Assembly: GCA_943735955.1 (NCBI GenBank)
Contig: OX030956.1
Coordinates: forward strand, 14,415,600 to 14,479,599
Source of the DNA: Piscicola geometra
Taxonomy: Eukaryota; Annelida; Clitellata; Hirudinida; Piscicolidae
Length of the DNA: 64,000 nucleotides
Reading direction: 5' to 3'
Part shown: positions 38,872 to 51,259 of the stretch, in pieces
Numbering within the stretch: position 1 is the first letter of the stretch
Layout of the letters: every line of letters starts with the position of its first letter
The notes under the pieces: generated by a model
Told to the model about the DNA's origin: nothing
Seen by the model: only the letters and a program-made list of their open reading frames with translations
The model's database searches: none
Translations under genes and position numbers: made by a program

Positions 38872-41800
38872 ATGTCAAATGACAAATTCATAATAAATAC
38901 TAATGAGCCGAGCACTAATGAGCCTCTTGTCTTCAAAGCATCAGCATGGGCTCGTCTACGGAAAAGTTTCTGGAGTTTTCTGATTGTCTACATGATCTTC
39001 TCGTTCACTCACGGAGTCCAAGGCAGCTACGCGGCTTCCATATTGACCACTTTGGAACACAGATTCAACCTACCAAGCATCGTTTCTGGCACTGTGGTGA
39101 CTATTTCCACTCTAGGATACCTTTCCAGTGCTCTTTTGGTGTCGTTCTTCATACCCGAAAAATACAAAGTCCGATCTTTTGCTTGGTCGATGCTGGGCAC
39201 AGGCTTTTGTTCGGTTTTATACGTCTTGCCACATTTCATCTTTCCGACCGATAAAACGGAAGTTGAAGAAATTTTTTTTTCAACGGATAACAACAGTTCA
39301 ATGATGAGCAGGCAACTTAATTATATGTGTCTTCCTAACAACTACACAACTTCGAAAGACAATAAAAGTTTTCAAGGGCTGGAGTCTATTGATAATAATG
39401 CTAATTGGATCGCCGTGGCAATTTTTGCCCTCTCAGAAATAATTCATGGCGTCTCAGGAGCGCCCATCTGGACAATCGGAATAACCATGATAGATGACCA
39501 CACCAATACCGCCCTCTCTTCCAAACTCATCGGTTGGTCTCTTAGTTATATTGGAAAAAATATGCATTTAGTATTATAATCTTTAAATAGTCAAAAATTA
39601 AGTAGTAAAATATTGAAATATTCAAAAATTAAGCAGTAAAATATTGAAATATTCAAAAATGTATTATTATAATTTTAAAATATGTTTTTTCCATAAAAAC
39701 TTGCTTAAAGAACTTTTTATTATCTGACCATAAAAGGCTTCTTGTTCTTCACGCGCTTTCTTTCTCCTGTTATCTCATTTGGAATGGGCAGTTTCTTTTT
39801 GACTTTTCCAGACGACTTGAAAGGTTTTTGAAAATTTTAATCTGTAAAAAAAATTTAACAAATTAACCTTTATTCGGAATTTTTCGCTAGTTCAATGATA
39901 CAATAGTTTAATAAAAGTATGATTTCAAAAGTTTTCCTAAAATTCGCTTTGTAACAACTCAATCATGTTTTCTTTATGATAAAAAGCTTTTAATAGCTGC
40001 ATTGCTCAGCATTTTAGTCAAGGATATTAATAAACCCTTTAAAACGTTTGAACGCAGTGACAAAGTTAACACCTGAGCATCCTGAATGGATAGGGGCGTG
40101 GTGGCTTGGGTTTGTGGTTTGTTGCCTAATTAACATATCTTTATCCATTCCTACTTTCTTCTTGAGCGATGAATTTGAAAAAATAAAAAACCATGAAAAG
40201 ACAAAGACAATATCTACGGTTTCAAAAAGCACCAGCAAAACTTGTGGTCTTGAAACCTTGCAAGCTGGAACATCCACGGATATTATCGTCATTTCCAAAA
40301 CTAGTTTTGCAAATATAAATGATAAAGATAGCGCCTTACAAACACAAACAGTTGAAAACTCAGATATTTACGTGATTGGAAGAGACAATATTGATGATGC
40401 TTACGACTCGGATGAAGAAGAAACAATTCCTATTAGCCAGAGATCTTTCAAAGGTAAGAAGTATATTTTAAATTTGAGTCTCCTCTGAATGTAAATATAA
40501 TTATACTAAATAAGTAAACCTATAATTTTGCTCTAGAGTTATTCCTGGCGTTAAAACGACTTCTGAAAAACTCCACATACGTTATGATGAGCATTAGCAA
40601 TTGCATCGATTGCTTCGTGATCCCGTTTTACAGCTTTTGGCCTAAGTATATGGAGGTTTGAGATGACCTGCGGGATTATTCTTTATAGCATATGAACAAA
40701 AAAAATTGTAATTTTTTAATTTTACAAAAATCTCATGATATTTCCGTCTATCTAAGCCACATCAATTGATTTTCATTCAACAAATGTTTAACAATGAGTT
40801 TTCCAAATGCTCACAGGTGCATTTCAGGCAGGCCGCTTGGAAGGCTAGTCTGCTAGGAGGCATTGTTCCAACATTCGCAGGGGCTATCATGTCCTATCTC
40901 GGTGGCTACATCAGTGGAAGGTTCAAACCTACAAAAGATCGTGGAGTCAACATTAATGTGAAGTTTGCTGTAGGAATGTGTTTCATAAACCTCTTGCTCA
41001 TGTTCAGTCTCACGTTCATTCCATGCCTCGAGCACTTCCTTCCTTTTGGATACGACAAAAGCACAAAATCGTGAGCTCCAACCTTTAAATAGTTAATGCC
41101 CCACAGTTAATAATATTTCCAAATAAAACAATTCATTTAATAAATTAAATTTATGTAAGAAATTTTCCCTTCTATTTTTGTCTACTTTTGGTTGTATCGT
41201 CTTCAAATCTACCTAAAATTTCCATAAACTCCAGTTTCATGACCAACGAGACGTGCAACGTAGACTGCGCCTGTGACGTGGGTCGGTTTGAGCCGATATG
41301 TGGCCCTCACGAGCAATGGTTCATCTCTCCGTGCCAGGCAGGATGCAAAAACGTGGAAACTGTTGACGATCACAAGGTGCTAGAGGCGTGATTGAGAATT
41401 TCATTTTGAGATCCAATATTTCTTTGATTTAGCCAAAGTTCTTTTTAAAAATTCTTATAATACAAATATTTATGACTTTTTAAATATGATTTTGAAGTTT
41501 TTAAATCCAAATTCGTCTCAAAAAAGGTATACGGTTCTTGTTCCTGCATAGAAGACGATCCATTCGAAGCGAAATCGGGTTACTGTGAAGAGGAATGCCC
41601 CGGCATGATCTCATTGTACATGCTTTTTGTGGCGTTGTTCTGCTTCAGCATCAACCTGTACAATGTTCCAATCACAAACGCTACTCTCAAGTCAGATTTT
41701 GATTTATTTTAAAATTTTTCATTAATGTTTTTTCAAAAATAGATGAATTTATAAAATACATTTTTTAATGAATTAGTACAAAAAATACCTTAATTATATA

Positions 41801-42625
41801 TTTTTTAAAGACATTATTTTTCCGATTTTATTATTAACCCCCAAATTTTCCCGAATTCAACATTCGTGAATATCCGAGAAGCTTCATATATTCAATTTTA
41901 AAATACTCAAGTTAATTTTTAAGTCATCATCATCTTGCATTCTCATATAACTTTTTATATAATGCTTACAATCGAGGGTACATAAATCTTCAATATTTCA
42001 AATCAAAATATTAAAATTCACACGCTTATTTCTCCAGATGTGTTCCAAAAAGAGACAAACCAGTTGCACTTGCTTTTCAAACCATTGTCGTTTGCCTCAC
42101 CCGTGAGTTAAACTGGCTTACAGTTCCAAGAAACATTTTAAATAGATACGGTTATAGTGCAACTTCAAATTCCGTTTTGAGTCTGTCCACACAACCAATG
42201 CAGTGTTTCCTACTCCAATGATGTACGGAGCCTTGATCGATTTTACGTGCATTTTGTGGAAGGAATCGGCGGATAATGATTCCACTGGCTCTTGCTTGGC
42301 ATACGACCACCGGGCTTTCAGGTAAGCAAGACGGATGAGTTGAAGAATGCAGTGGCCGTCATTTTGAAAAATAACTTTTTGCATGTTTATAAATTTAACT
42401 TGTTAGCTTTTTAGATGTTTTTCAAATGATCAGTGATGCCCGAAAGACCTCAGTGAACAATACTATAACATCTTGTCTCACAGATTAGCACTACACGGGT
42501 GTTTGTTCATGTTCAGAGTGATCACAACGATTTTGTACATGCTGACCTTCTTCTTCTCGAATCGCAACCTCAAGAAGCTACAGAGAAAGGCCAAAAAGAC
42601 AATGATTGAACCCAAGATAAATTAA
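38872..42625 (+). CDS. Solute carrier organic anion transporter (OATP/SLCO family), complete, about 715 aa
   Basis: A 12-transmembrane plasma-membrane carrier of amphipathic organic anions such as steroid conjugates and eicosanoids. Ten exons: 38872-39532, 39737-39823, 40058-40453, 40537-40655, 40817-41070, 41235-41376, 41527-41690, 42038-42102, 42204-42321, 42484-42625. They sum to 2,148 nt with consistent phases. Diagnostic features: the family signature WIGAWWLGF (about residue 260), a long Ser/Thr-rich and acidic cytoplasmic loop (about 285-380), and an extracellular Kazal-like domain in exons 6-7 (CNVDCACDVGRFEPICG ... PCQAGC ... YGSCSC). Near the C-terminus are PTPMMYGALID and a basic tail. 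The ATG at 38872 is the first in frame, about 50 residues before TM1. The acceptors at 40058 and 42204 have weak pyrimidine tracts and were chosen by phase and family alignment; about two residues may be misassigned at the latter. The SLCO subfamily is not resolved. Confidence 0.96.
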
Positions 42626-42742
42626 GATTTCATAATTTGTGATAAATAGACCACGGAAAACCATTCAAAATAGTAGATTTAAAAAAATGCGTATAAAAAT
42701 TTAATTCTTGACCTTTAATTATTCAAAACAGATTTTTATAGG

Positions 42743-42748
42743 AATAAA
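42743..42748 (+). terminator. Candidate poly(A) signal of the SLCO gene
   Basis: AATAAA lies 118 nt after the SLCO stop codon (42623-42625). AT-rich DNA makes chance matches common. Confidence 0.45.
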
Positions 42749-43207
42749 AACGTTTAAATGAAGATTTAAAATTTAATTGACGATCTATCAAAAAAGAATT
42801 TTTAAATTTGTGTTTTTAATATTTACAACCGAACCAAGGTTTAAATAAAAACTTTTCCGATTCAAATAAAGTTTTTGAGTTTCATTTTTATAAACACTAA
42901 TAAAAAGTTTGTAATTGTAAAGTATTAATCCGTAATATTTACAAAATTAATTTTAAAATATAAACTTTCAAATAAATTTAAAAATGAAAGTATATAGAGA
43001 AAATACATTTGAAAAATCAATTTTTATGGAAAAATAAATAAACTAGAAAAACGAAAAAAGCCCAGAATTCTTGAAGCGAAGGCAAAAGGCTTCTAAGTAA
43101 TGGATGGTTTGGTGAATATTAACAATTCAAGTCTCTTACTGAAAAATTACATTATCTAGAAACTTGAATTATAATTTTTATAAAGTAATTAAAAATATTA
43201 GAAAATA

Positions 43208-43213
43208 TTTATT
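43208..43213 (-). terminator. Candidate poly(A) signal of SPRYD7
   Basis: TTTATT on the plus strand is AATAAA on the minus strand, about 41 nt past the SPRYD7 stop at 43254-43256. Confidence 0.5.
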
Positions 43214-43253
43214 CCTAAATTCACAATATAATAAATTTATAAAATCATTTTTA

Positions 43254-45431
43254 TCAGAGAAGATTTTTTTCAATCATGATTTCTACAAAGCCGTCAGGAG
43301 GGGAATGAACAAAACGACTGAAGTTCATGTCAATGATGGCTCCTTCATCCACTGAAAATAAATATTTTCATTAAATAAGTATTTTAAATGACTATTACTC
43401 ATTAAAGATAAAAATTAACTTAAAACACTATGTAGAAGGCGTAACCGTTATTTTAGTCTTAAAAAATGGAAAAATGATTTTATAAATCGAAAAATGACCA
43501 AAGTTCACTCTTGTACAATCTATCAATCATGGATTGCCATTAGAAAAACACATATTTTAATTATTTTTGATCCTTCCTCTTTCTCAAGTATGCCATAAAA
43601 GCTTTTCAAAATTCTCAGACAGTTATAACTCTTTTCTTTCCGCAGGACAGAAACACACGAGTTCTCAAAAGCAGATTCATTTTCGATACAAATGTTGAAC
43701 TGTCTCGGGTGTATTGCACCTCGACTTTCATTCTCTTTACTTTTTCACCCTAGTTCAAACTTTCATCCAGAAGAATTTTTCAATTACTTTATTGTCCGTG
43801 AAAACATCACCTTTTGAATTCATCAGGCATAAAAGGTCTAGTCTTTTTGCCTCTTTCTTTGAATCAACTCTTCTTTCATTCCTCATCCCTTTGGAGCTTA
43901 CCTTTCATTATTTTTCTCCAGCAAAGTTCAATTTCTTTTTTCCTTGCCTGAAGCCTTTGAAAGACGGGATGTGGCCATCTCCAAGCCACTGGTTCCTCTT
44001 TAAAATGATAGATTTACTGACTGAATTGAATGTGACTAACTTCTTCAGACTATGCCCTCCTTACTAAACTGTCTCTCCATTCTAATGTTGTGTACAAAAC
44101 TATAATCTATTTCAGAAGCCTGCTCACTAGATCACTTGAAAACAAACTCTGTAAAATATATTCAGCATGCATATGCCACTTTGCAGTGTAAACAGCTTTG
44201 TGGGGAAATGAAATTTAAAGAAACAAAATCATCATCTAGAATATAATTTTTATCATTAAATCTTCTTTTTGTTATTTGTATTGATTCTGCCATGCTTGCT
44301 GAATATGTCTTCAAACCAGTTATAAAGATAACATAAAAAAGATTCAAAAGTCATTTGAATTTAAGGTAAAATTTTGGGATAAAATGAAACCATATACATG
44401 GTGTTTTAATGCAATTACGCAAAAAAAATTGTATTTTAATATAAAGATGAAATTTTAAAAATGTTGAAATTTGAGAAAAAGAGAAAAACCAATAAAATAT
44501 CAGCAATACTAAACATATAAACAAAAGGCATACCATAGACAACAGGATAAACGGTTCCTTTAATGCCAGTGACGACAACATTGGTGACTTCTCCATTCAC
44601 GTACAGAATCATCTCAACATGATCATATGTGAAGCCCTGAACAGAAAATGGCATGAGATTATCTGATAAAATTAACAGCATGAACAAACTAGAAATGAAA
44701 TTGAATTTTAATCCTAAATTTAAAATGTAACAAAATATTTTTAATTTTGTATTTCTTAAATAATAATGAAACTAAAATTGATATGAATTAAGAAGCCCCT
44801 ACCATGATATCTCCCTCTTGAGGAACTGGAATACTGAGTTTGGAGATTTGTTTGCCACTGTGAAATGCACAACCAGACTCTCTGAACACCCATGAGTCCC
44901 TCTCTTCTCCCAGAGGAACTTTGTCTAGATTGCATAAGCTGGTTGCTAAGCCCACTCCCCATACACCTGAACAGAAGTGGATTATTTTAACCTAATATTT
45001 AATAATTTTTGAACTAAGGCATGCATTTAAAAGTTTTATTTATTAAACCTGAAGATTGCAGTTTTGCTTCAAAGTAGGCTTTGTTTTGGTGGATGGGTGC
45101 ATTCGCAATGGCTGCTCCTGATCCACATATTCTGCTACCATTTTTTATCAATACCACATTTTGACCTAAAAAAATAAATAATTTATAAATTAACTAAAGA
45201 GCCCTATAACAATCACTAAAATTTAGTGACTAAATCTTATAGAGTTCGAAATGCTATTATTGAACTTTTAAAATATACCACAAATTATTGAACTGCTTTA
45301 GGCATTATCAGAAATGAGACCCAACCAGCTTTGTCAGCGTCCAGTTGAATTTCTTCGAGGTCTGAGAGTCTTACCCTTCCTAATTTGGAGTCTGAGTCTC
45401 CGAAGAGACGAGAACAACAAAAAATGCTCAT
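43254..45431 (-). CDS. SPRYD7: SPRY domain-containing protein 7, complete, 195 aa
   Basis: A small, conserved, single-domain SPRY protein of unknown biochemical role; in other animals SPRY domains bind peptides. Five exons: 45326-45431, 45049-45165, 44803-44966, 44534-44636, 43254-43351. They sum to 588 nt with GT-AG borders and matched phases; the product is 195 residues against 196 in human as I recall. Matches run from end to end: MSIFCCSRLFGD with vicinal cysteines, QLDADKAG, IKNGSRICGSGAAIANAPIH, QNKAYFEAKLQSSGVWGVGL, VPLGEERDSW, PQEGDIM, TYDHVEMILYVNG, GIKGTVYPVVY, VDEGAIIDMNFSRFVH and the C-terminal PPDGFVEIMIEKNLL. The N-terminal Cys pair could be lipidated (inference). The gene lies tail-to-tail with the SLCO gene. 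Confidence 0.97.
43352..44533. other. SPRYD7 intron 4 (1.2 kb)
   Basis: The largest intron of SPRYD7. It holds a 117-codon open frame on the plus strand (43714-44067) that is Phe/Leu/Ser-rich and matches nothing I recognise. This stretch is somewhat less AT-rich than its surroundings and may be a transposon remnant; I do not call a gene. Confidence 0.5.
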
Positions 45432-45542
45432 TTTTGCTTTATAGATGCAAATTAAAATTTGAAAAAAATTTAATGGGTTTTGAAAAAAATTATAAATGCA
45501 AGAAATCAAGAATTGACTAAATACTTTTAACTTGTTATAAAC

Positions 45543-45579
45543 ATGCATAGACAGTTTAAGCAGTAAACTGTCTATGCAT
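45543..45579. repeat. 16-bp perfect inverted repeat with 5-nt loop, upstream of SPRYD7
   Basis: ATGCATAGACAGTTTA (45543-45558), loop AGCAG, then the exact complement at 45564-45579. It lies about 112 bp upstream of the SPRYD7 start codon (minus strand), in its promoter or 5' UTR. It is too short for a microRNA precursor, and may be a foldback element footprint or a protein-binding palindrome. Confidence 0.85.
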
Positions 45580-46469
45580 TAAACTATAATAGAAGATTTT
45601 TAAATGACTCGATAATTTTGAATCAATGATAACTAGAAAAATAAATGATATTTTTATAAATTGCGATTTTTAGGCCATTTGATGAGATTCATATTAGTTT
45701 TTCCATATCTCAGTTCTGTAGCACGTCCAAGTTGGCCTTTACGGGATTAAAAAATAAACGCCATCAGTCTTGAGACACCTAATTTAGTCTTTCTTTGAAT
45801 CTCAAAAATGCTGCCATTTTTGATGCAGTTACTGGGTGTTTATTCTTGGTTTTCTCGTTCTGTTTGCAGGCCTGTTTTTGTCTATTTGGAATACATCACC
45901 AAGCCACTGATGTTTTAGTAGATTTAAATTTTGCAATGCCGTTTTCGTCGGCTTGAAGGCCTTCGTCTGTTTGATAGGAAATTTGCAGGAAGCTCAGTTT
46001 TGGAAATAAGAAGTGAACGTCTCTATGAAATTCACCATTGAAATAACTATCAAAACTATTTTTCGAAGTTTTTAAGAATTTCATTTCAATAAATTGAGTT
46101 TTATTAAGTATTTTAGGTGTCTTTTTTTATCGTAATGACTGGTTTAAAATTTTTATTATACCTAGCTACATATGAAATTATCATCATTTCTCATTCATTA
46201 AAAAGCCTTTAAATAAAAATTTACAACCTGTTGACACGATAATCTGGTCATAAAATGGTTATTACACCCAAGGTCATTCAGCTGACCTGCAAGAAATGTT
46301 TTCATCAGCATTGATGAAATTGCAGCTGGGATAGGGGCCAATAAAAGCTAGTTTATCCTCAACAAATCTGAAGTTATTTGGTTGTCATTTTTTCGAAATT
46401 TCATTCTTACTTCCAAAAAAAAATTCATCTTTGTCAGAATTAAATAAAACGTGATAAATCTTATAATAA
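45580..46469. other. Spacer with weakly coding-like sequence of unknown origin
   Basis: Less AT-rich than its flanks. A 62-codon minus-strand frame (45896-46084) and fragments at 45690-45900 look faintly protein-like but are broken by stops. This is probably an old transposon remnant. No family is assigned. Confidence 0.35.
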
Positions 46470-47330
46470 ATATCGATTAATATCTTGCTATGACAACATA
46501 CCTTTTGCATCTTTGTGGAAAATATATGATCCATGAACTGATGGACTCACTGAGAAAACTGTCTTCAGCATTTTTTCTAAGTTAATTTACTATAGCCAAT
46601 CACTCTTACTAGACCGCTTAACATGCAGTGTTATTTTCGTAACGAAAACGAAAACGACAATTCTGAATAATCGTTCCACGAAAACGAAAATAAAAACTAA
46701 ATTTATTTTCAAAACGAAAACGAAAATAAAAACTATAATTATTTCCAAAATGAAACTGAAATAAAAACTATAATTATTTTCAAAACGAAAAATAACTCAA
46801 TTTCAAAGTATGCCATAATATGTAAGTGTATAATTTATGTAAAAAGTATATGTCTATGTTATAAACATTATCTTTGGGCTTTATGAAAGTAGCGCCATTT
46901 ATAAAACGTTATTTTATTAACGCTTTGCTTTGTTAATTAAATTATCACTTATTTTTATAGTAAATTTGTTATTATATTTCAAATTTGTTATTACTCAATA
47001 ATTTACGTTCTCAATTCTTATAATATTTCAATTGACTGTTAATTTTTGAAACTCATTTGTTGTTAATATACAGTTCTATTTTACTGTTTCATTCTATGAT
47101 CAATTAATTTTTTTAGATATAAAAAAATAGTGTTCAAAGTTATAAATTAATATATTTTCAAAAAAAAAACGAAAATAAAAACTTTAATTATTTTCAAAAC
47201 AAAAACGAAAATGAAAACTATAATTAATTCCAAAACGAAACTGAAATAAAAACTATAATTATTTTATGAAACGAAAATAACACTGTTAACTTGCACCTGA
47301 AAACAATTTAATTTATAATTTAAATTTCTT
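46470..47330 (+). mobile_element. CR1/L2-like LINE fragment interrupted by a MITE
   Basis: Bases 46470-46617 and 47294-47330 are the two halves of one degraded fragment. After removal of the MITE and one target-site copy, they line up with 32000-32165 (shared blocks GACTCACTGA / GAACTCACTGA, ACTATAGCCAAT / ACTATGGCAAT, TTACTAGACCG / TTACTGGACTG). This shows the LINE fragment was there before the MITE. Confidence 0.55.
46626..47285. mobile_element. hAT-like MITE, 660 bp, with 15-bp terminal inverted repeats and 8-bp target-site duplication
   Basis: The left end CAGTGTTATTTTCGT (46626-46640) and right end ACGAAAATAACACTG (47271-47285) are perfect inverted repeats. Flanking octamers TTAACATG (46618-46625) and TTAACTTG (47286-47293) differ at one base and are read as an 8-bp target-site duplication, the hallmark of hAT transposition, as are CAGTG termini. 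The subterminal regions on both sides contain tandem AACGAAAACGAAAATAAAAA-type motifs. No transposase ORF is present, so the element would be non-autonomous. Confidence 0.85.
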
Positions 47331-47339
47331 GATATAACA

Positions 47340-47830
47340 ACATTTAGATTATTATTTAAAGGTATAGTTAGGTCCTATCTAGAATACCTTAACAAATAGA
47401 CTGCAAAGAAAATGTACAAAAAAGAGCCACTAAAATGCTACCTTATCTAAAAGACAAGACTTATAATGATAGACTTAAAGCTAATAAATTGCCAACTTTA
47501 AAATACCGAAGACTTCGAGGGGACATTATCGAAACCTATAAAATACTTAATAATAAATATGACAGTAAAACAACAGAAGATATTTTTACACTTAATACAA
47601 GGCAATCAAAAGGAAATTCACTAAAACTATCCAAAAAACAGTGGCAAAAAATACGAGAAAATTTTTTATACACAAAGAGTGGTAACAGTTTGGAATAGCT
47701 TGCCTGATGAGATTGTAAAAGCTGAAAATACAGAAAAGTTTAAAATAAAATTAGATAAATACTGGGAAAACCATCCCATGATGTATAACTATAAATGCGA
47801 TTATGACATAATAATAAAAAATTAATGTAT
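47340..47830 (+). pseudogene. CR1-type LINE 3' end (broken reverse transcriptase C-terminus)
   Basis: The frame at 47435-47698 reads MLPYLKDKTYNDRLKANKLP, then KYRRLRGDIIETYKILNNKY, the C-terminal block of CR1-type reverse transcriptases. After a frameshift near 47670 it continues as RVVTVWNSLPDEIVKAE and KFKIKLDKYWENHP. Upstream, IVRSYLEY fits the preceding VRPxLEY block, also out of frame. This is a decayed, inactive fragment. Confidence 0.75.
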
Positions 47831-48059
47831 TTAAATACACATAAATATATTTTATTTATAATTATTTTAAACTTATTAATTATTCTTCTAATATTAATTT
47901 ATTATTTGAATTCAATGTATATTCATATGTATATGTGTATATGCATGTTGGGATATAAATGTTTTTTTAATTTATATTTATTTATTTATTTATAAATAAC
48001 CATTATAGAGGTCAAAAGATCTGCGTGGTTTTCAACTCCCTAAACTGAACTATATCAAT

Positions 48060-48215
48060 TAGACTTGGTGTTTGAAAGCATGAACACATCATCTTCCTTC
48101 TCCAGAAGCTTCATGCAATGGCCACTCTTTGGAATAGTATTCTTCATAGACTCAAAACTTCGAGCTCGACTGCGATGCTCGATAATTATCGGAAAGCGTA
48201 CATAAATCCAAATAA
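48060..48215 (+). mobile_element. Possible LINE 3' fragment
   Basis: In one frame the plus strand reads MATLWNSILHRLK, like the xLWNSLP block close to the end of CR1/Jockey-type reverse transcriptases. It is short and broken; the call is tentative. Confidence 0.35.
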
Positions 48216-48329
48216 CCTATTAATACATTTCTAATCTCAAAAAACTGTATTTAGAAATATGGTCACATATTAAAATTTTGATTCTTTTTTTATTTATGAC
48301 AATGATAGTAAATAAAATAAAATACAGAA

Positions 48330-49225
48330 ATATGATACAATAAAATCACTTATTTTATAAAATAGGCTGAAAATGTGTTTTCAGCCCTTTTCAACTTAAT
48401 TTCTTTTATTATTTAATCGCTCCTTCGGCACAAATGTTACTTTTTGTGTTTGAATTGATTTATTATCTCTATTCCACTGTTTCCTAAAAGCTGTAGTTGC
48501 TTTATTGTGGTATTTAAAAAAATATTTTTTCTAAGATTTTATTGTTTATAAAATCATCACTGATCCAGACATTAAACCAAGTTCCAAAAATCAATTCATA
48601 AATTTTAGCAAGCCGTTCACGTCGGTTTGTAAGTATCAGAACAGTAAGTTAAGCATACTGAATATTGTTCAATAATTCCACCTTGCATTACTTATATGAT
48701 GACTTCAAAATTAATAACGGAAAATAACTCACGTTCTTGGTAGTATCGGTAAGCATTTCCTAATTCATACAAAATCTGCATATCTTCGCGCTAGTTTATG
48801 TTTCTATTTTTATTTTTACGTCACTGTCAAAAGTTTTTCTATATATTTGCATAGTTGTCACTGACTTCTTTCACTTATTCAAAGAATATATTGGAAGATA
48901 TTGTCTTTTACGAAGAATTTGGTCAAGTGAATGCCTAATGACTAAATCCAATACATTGTGTTGACATACTATATACTAAAGTATGAAAATGACTTTTCTT
49001 TACATTATTGTTGGATCAAGAAACTTTATCTCTTACTCCAATATTGATAATGCTTTTCCATCACAATGAGTTAGTGCTTCTAGACAAACTTCTGATATTT
49101 AAAACCATAACTTGCATTTTATTTTTGAAATGCTGCCAATTTTTGATCAGGTGCTTAAATTCTTTCTTACCTTTTTTTGGCTCTTCATATAAGACATATT
49201 TTAAAATTGATAACTTGAAAATAAA
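48330..49225. repeat. Dispersed repeat, copy A (direct duplicate of 51260-52030)
   Basis: Collinear blocks are shared with copy B in the same orientation: AATCACTTATTTT, AAGTTCCAAAAATCAA, GCATTACTTATAT, GACTAAATCCAATACA, CTTTTCCATC and GCTCTTCATA. Both copies are diverged and broken by stops in all frames. The family is probably a DNA-transposon relic; no motif fixes its class. Confidence 0.6.
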
Positions 49226-51259
49226 CACATTGTAAACAATCCAAAACATCTTAATGCGGAAAAAGAGACTAAACGAAAGATCAAATTTTTCCAAAAAGTA
49301 ATAATATCCATAGAGACTAGAGCGTGTTGAAAAATGAAAAATGTTTTGATTATAAAATAGATATGTGTATAAATTTTTATTGAAGATAATTTAATGATTT
49401 TCATTATTATTGATAATTAAGTGGTCTTGATGCTTGTTCGGGTCTTCGTCACTCGTCTCTGTATAGTATAATTTGATTTTAAAATCAATAAATAAGTTGT
49501 ATAATTTACATTTTTTAAATTTAAATTATTTTTTTAATTTCAAAAAAAGTAGGGTAATATTAATAGCAATAATAATAAGAATAATAATAATAAAAACAAA
49601 GTATTCGAGTAATAAAAAAATTAAAAGCATTAATTTAAAAAAAACATTTTTTCCAATTTTTTATACATTTTTTTTTTACATATATTTTTAGACAGTATCC
49701 CATATGGAATAAAGAAGAGTTAGAACTCAAGAAACAACTCGTAAATAATGGACGGTCACTATGATGTGCTGTGAAAATATTAAAATGCCACAGAAAGTGG
49801 CAAAGCAAAAAAAAATTTGATGGTAATAAAGATATTTTTTGAAAAGGCGTTAATAAATAAAATAGAATTTTAGCGAAAAAAATTTCAATTCTTGTGAAAA
49901 TAAAAGTTGAGCTGCTTATTAAAAATGAGCTCGTTAGAATGTTTAGGTTGAAGTTTGAAATGTTTAATGTAATTCAGAATATTTAAAATGTCAATTATTC
50001 ATTAAAAGAAGGAAGTGTTTTGAAATTTATCGAATCCATCATTGAGCTAATTTATCTTATGATTTAAAAAACTATTACTCAAATTATAGATTGGGTTTAG
50101 TAGTTCATTTGAAGTTATACGATTTAAAATATAAATAGACGCTAAATATTTTATTTTATTAGCTTCAGACAAAAGACGCCATTGTTTTTCTGGATAAATT
50201 CTAAAATATATTCACCTAAGCTTATCTCTACATGATACATCACGCAAAAGTTAGGTCTTACTTGAAAGCTTCATTTTGTTTCTAAAAATTTTTTTCTACT
50301 TTAAATAAATGCAACATAAAAATGAAAAAAGCTAAATGAAGGAAAGATGTTTCCTACAGAACATGAAGAGTTATACGCATTTTTGAATTAAAGAAGCCAA
50401 ACACCGCCATCAAACGCTCCCAGAGGCTCGCTAAACATGTGAAGTAACACTTTTGAGAAAACTCACAGTTATAGCTGGTAATATAAATAAGCCACTAACA
50501 AGCCTACACATTCCTGCTTTCATGCCTTTCAAAAACCAGGGTTTTAGTACGATCAAAGAATGAAAAGGTCCTTTTCTCGTATGTTCCAATGGAATTTTTT
50601 TTATAAATGATGTTTAAAATGTCATCATTGTGTTTATTTGAAATTTTTTAGATTGTCTTTTTCAACTATAAAGGTCTTTTTAGTATATTTTTTTCAAACT
50701 TTTTAAAAAGAAATACAATTTTATAGTTCCTTCGTAAATTAGTTTTTCTGCTATTTTCACCGTAGAATGTTCTATGTCAATCAAAAATTTATTAACACGT
50801 TTATTTTTTTTTCATCATCATTTTAATGCTATTAATCCATTTATTTAACTTCTATCCCACAAACACTATTGAAGCATTATACCAACAAAATTATCATTTG
50901 TCAAATATTAATCTTTACGCTTATAAATCTATGAAAAATTATCTTTTTCATTTTGTTAACTTTTCTAGTGTGAAATTTGTGAAATTGAGGGCCTATATAT
51001 TATATATAATATTATTATTAATAGTTATTAAACAAAATTTAAAAGCTATATTGGGTTAAATCCACATTTGAACTCTAAGAGATTAAATTTTTTAAAACCT
51101 TTATGTCTTTTTTTTCAAAAGATGTGTTTTAAAACATAAAACTGAAATGGACATTTGTTTATGAGTTTATTTCAAAGACCTCAAACTCAAAATACTGTTT
51201 AAATACACTTTTATTTATGACTATATTATTTTTTTAAACAATAATTTTTTTTATTTAAT

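Larger units (their letters stand above)
42626..43253. other. Short convergent intergenic region (SLCO 3' end / SPRYD7 3' end)
   Basis: 628 bp of very AT-rich DNA between two stop codons on opposite strands. It should contain both 3' UTRs; candidate poly(A) signals are at 42743 (+) and 43208 (-). No ORF of note. Confidence 0.7.

Noticed and set aside
43714..44067. A 117-codon plus-strand ORF in SPRYD7 intron 4
   Set aside because: Phe/Leu/Ser-rich composition, no recognisable domain, inside an intron of a well-supported gene.
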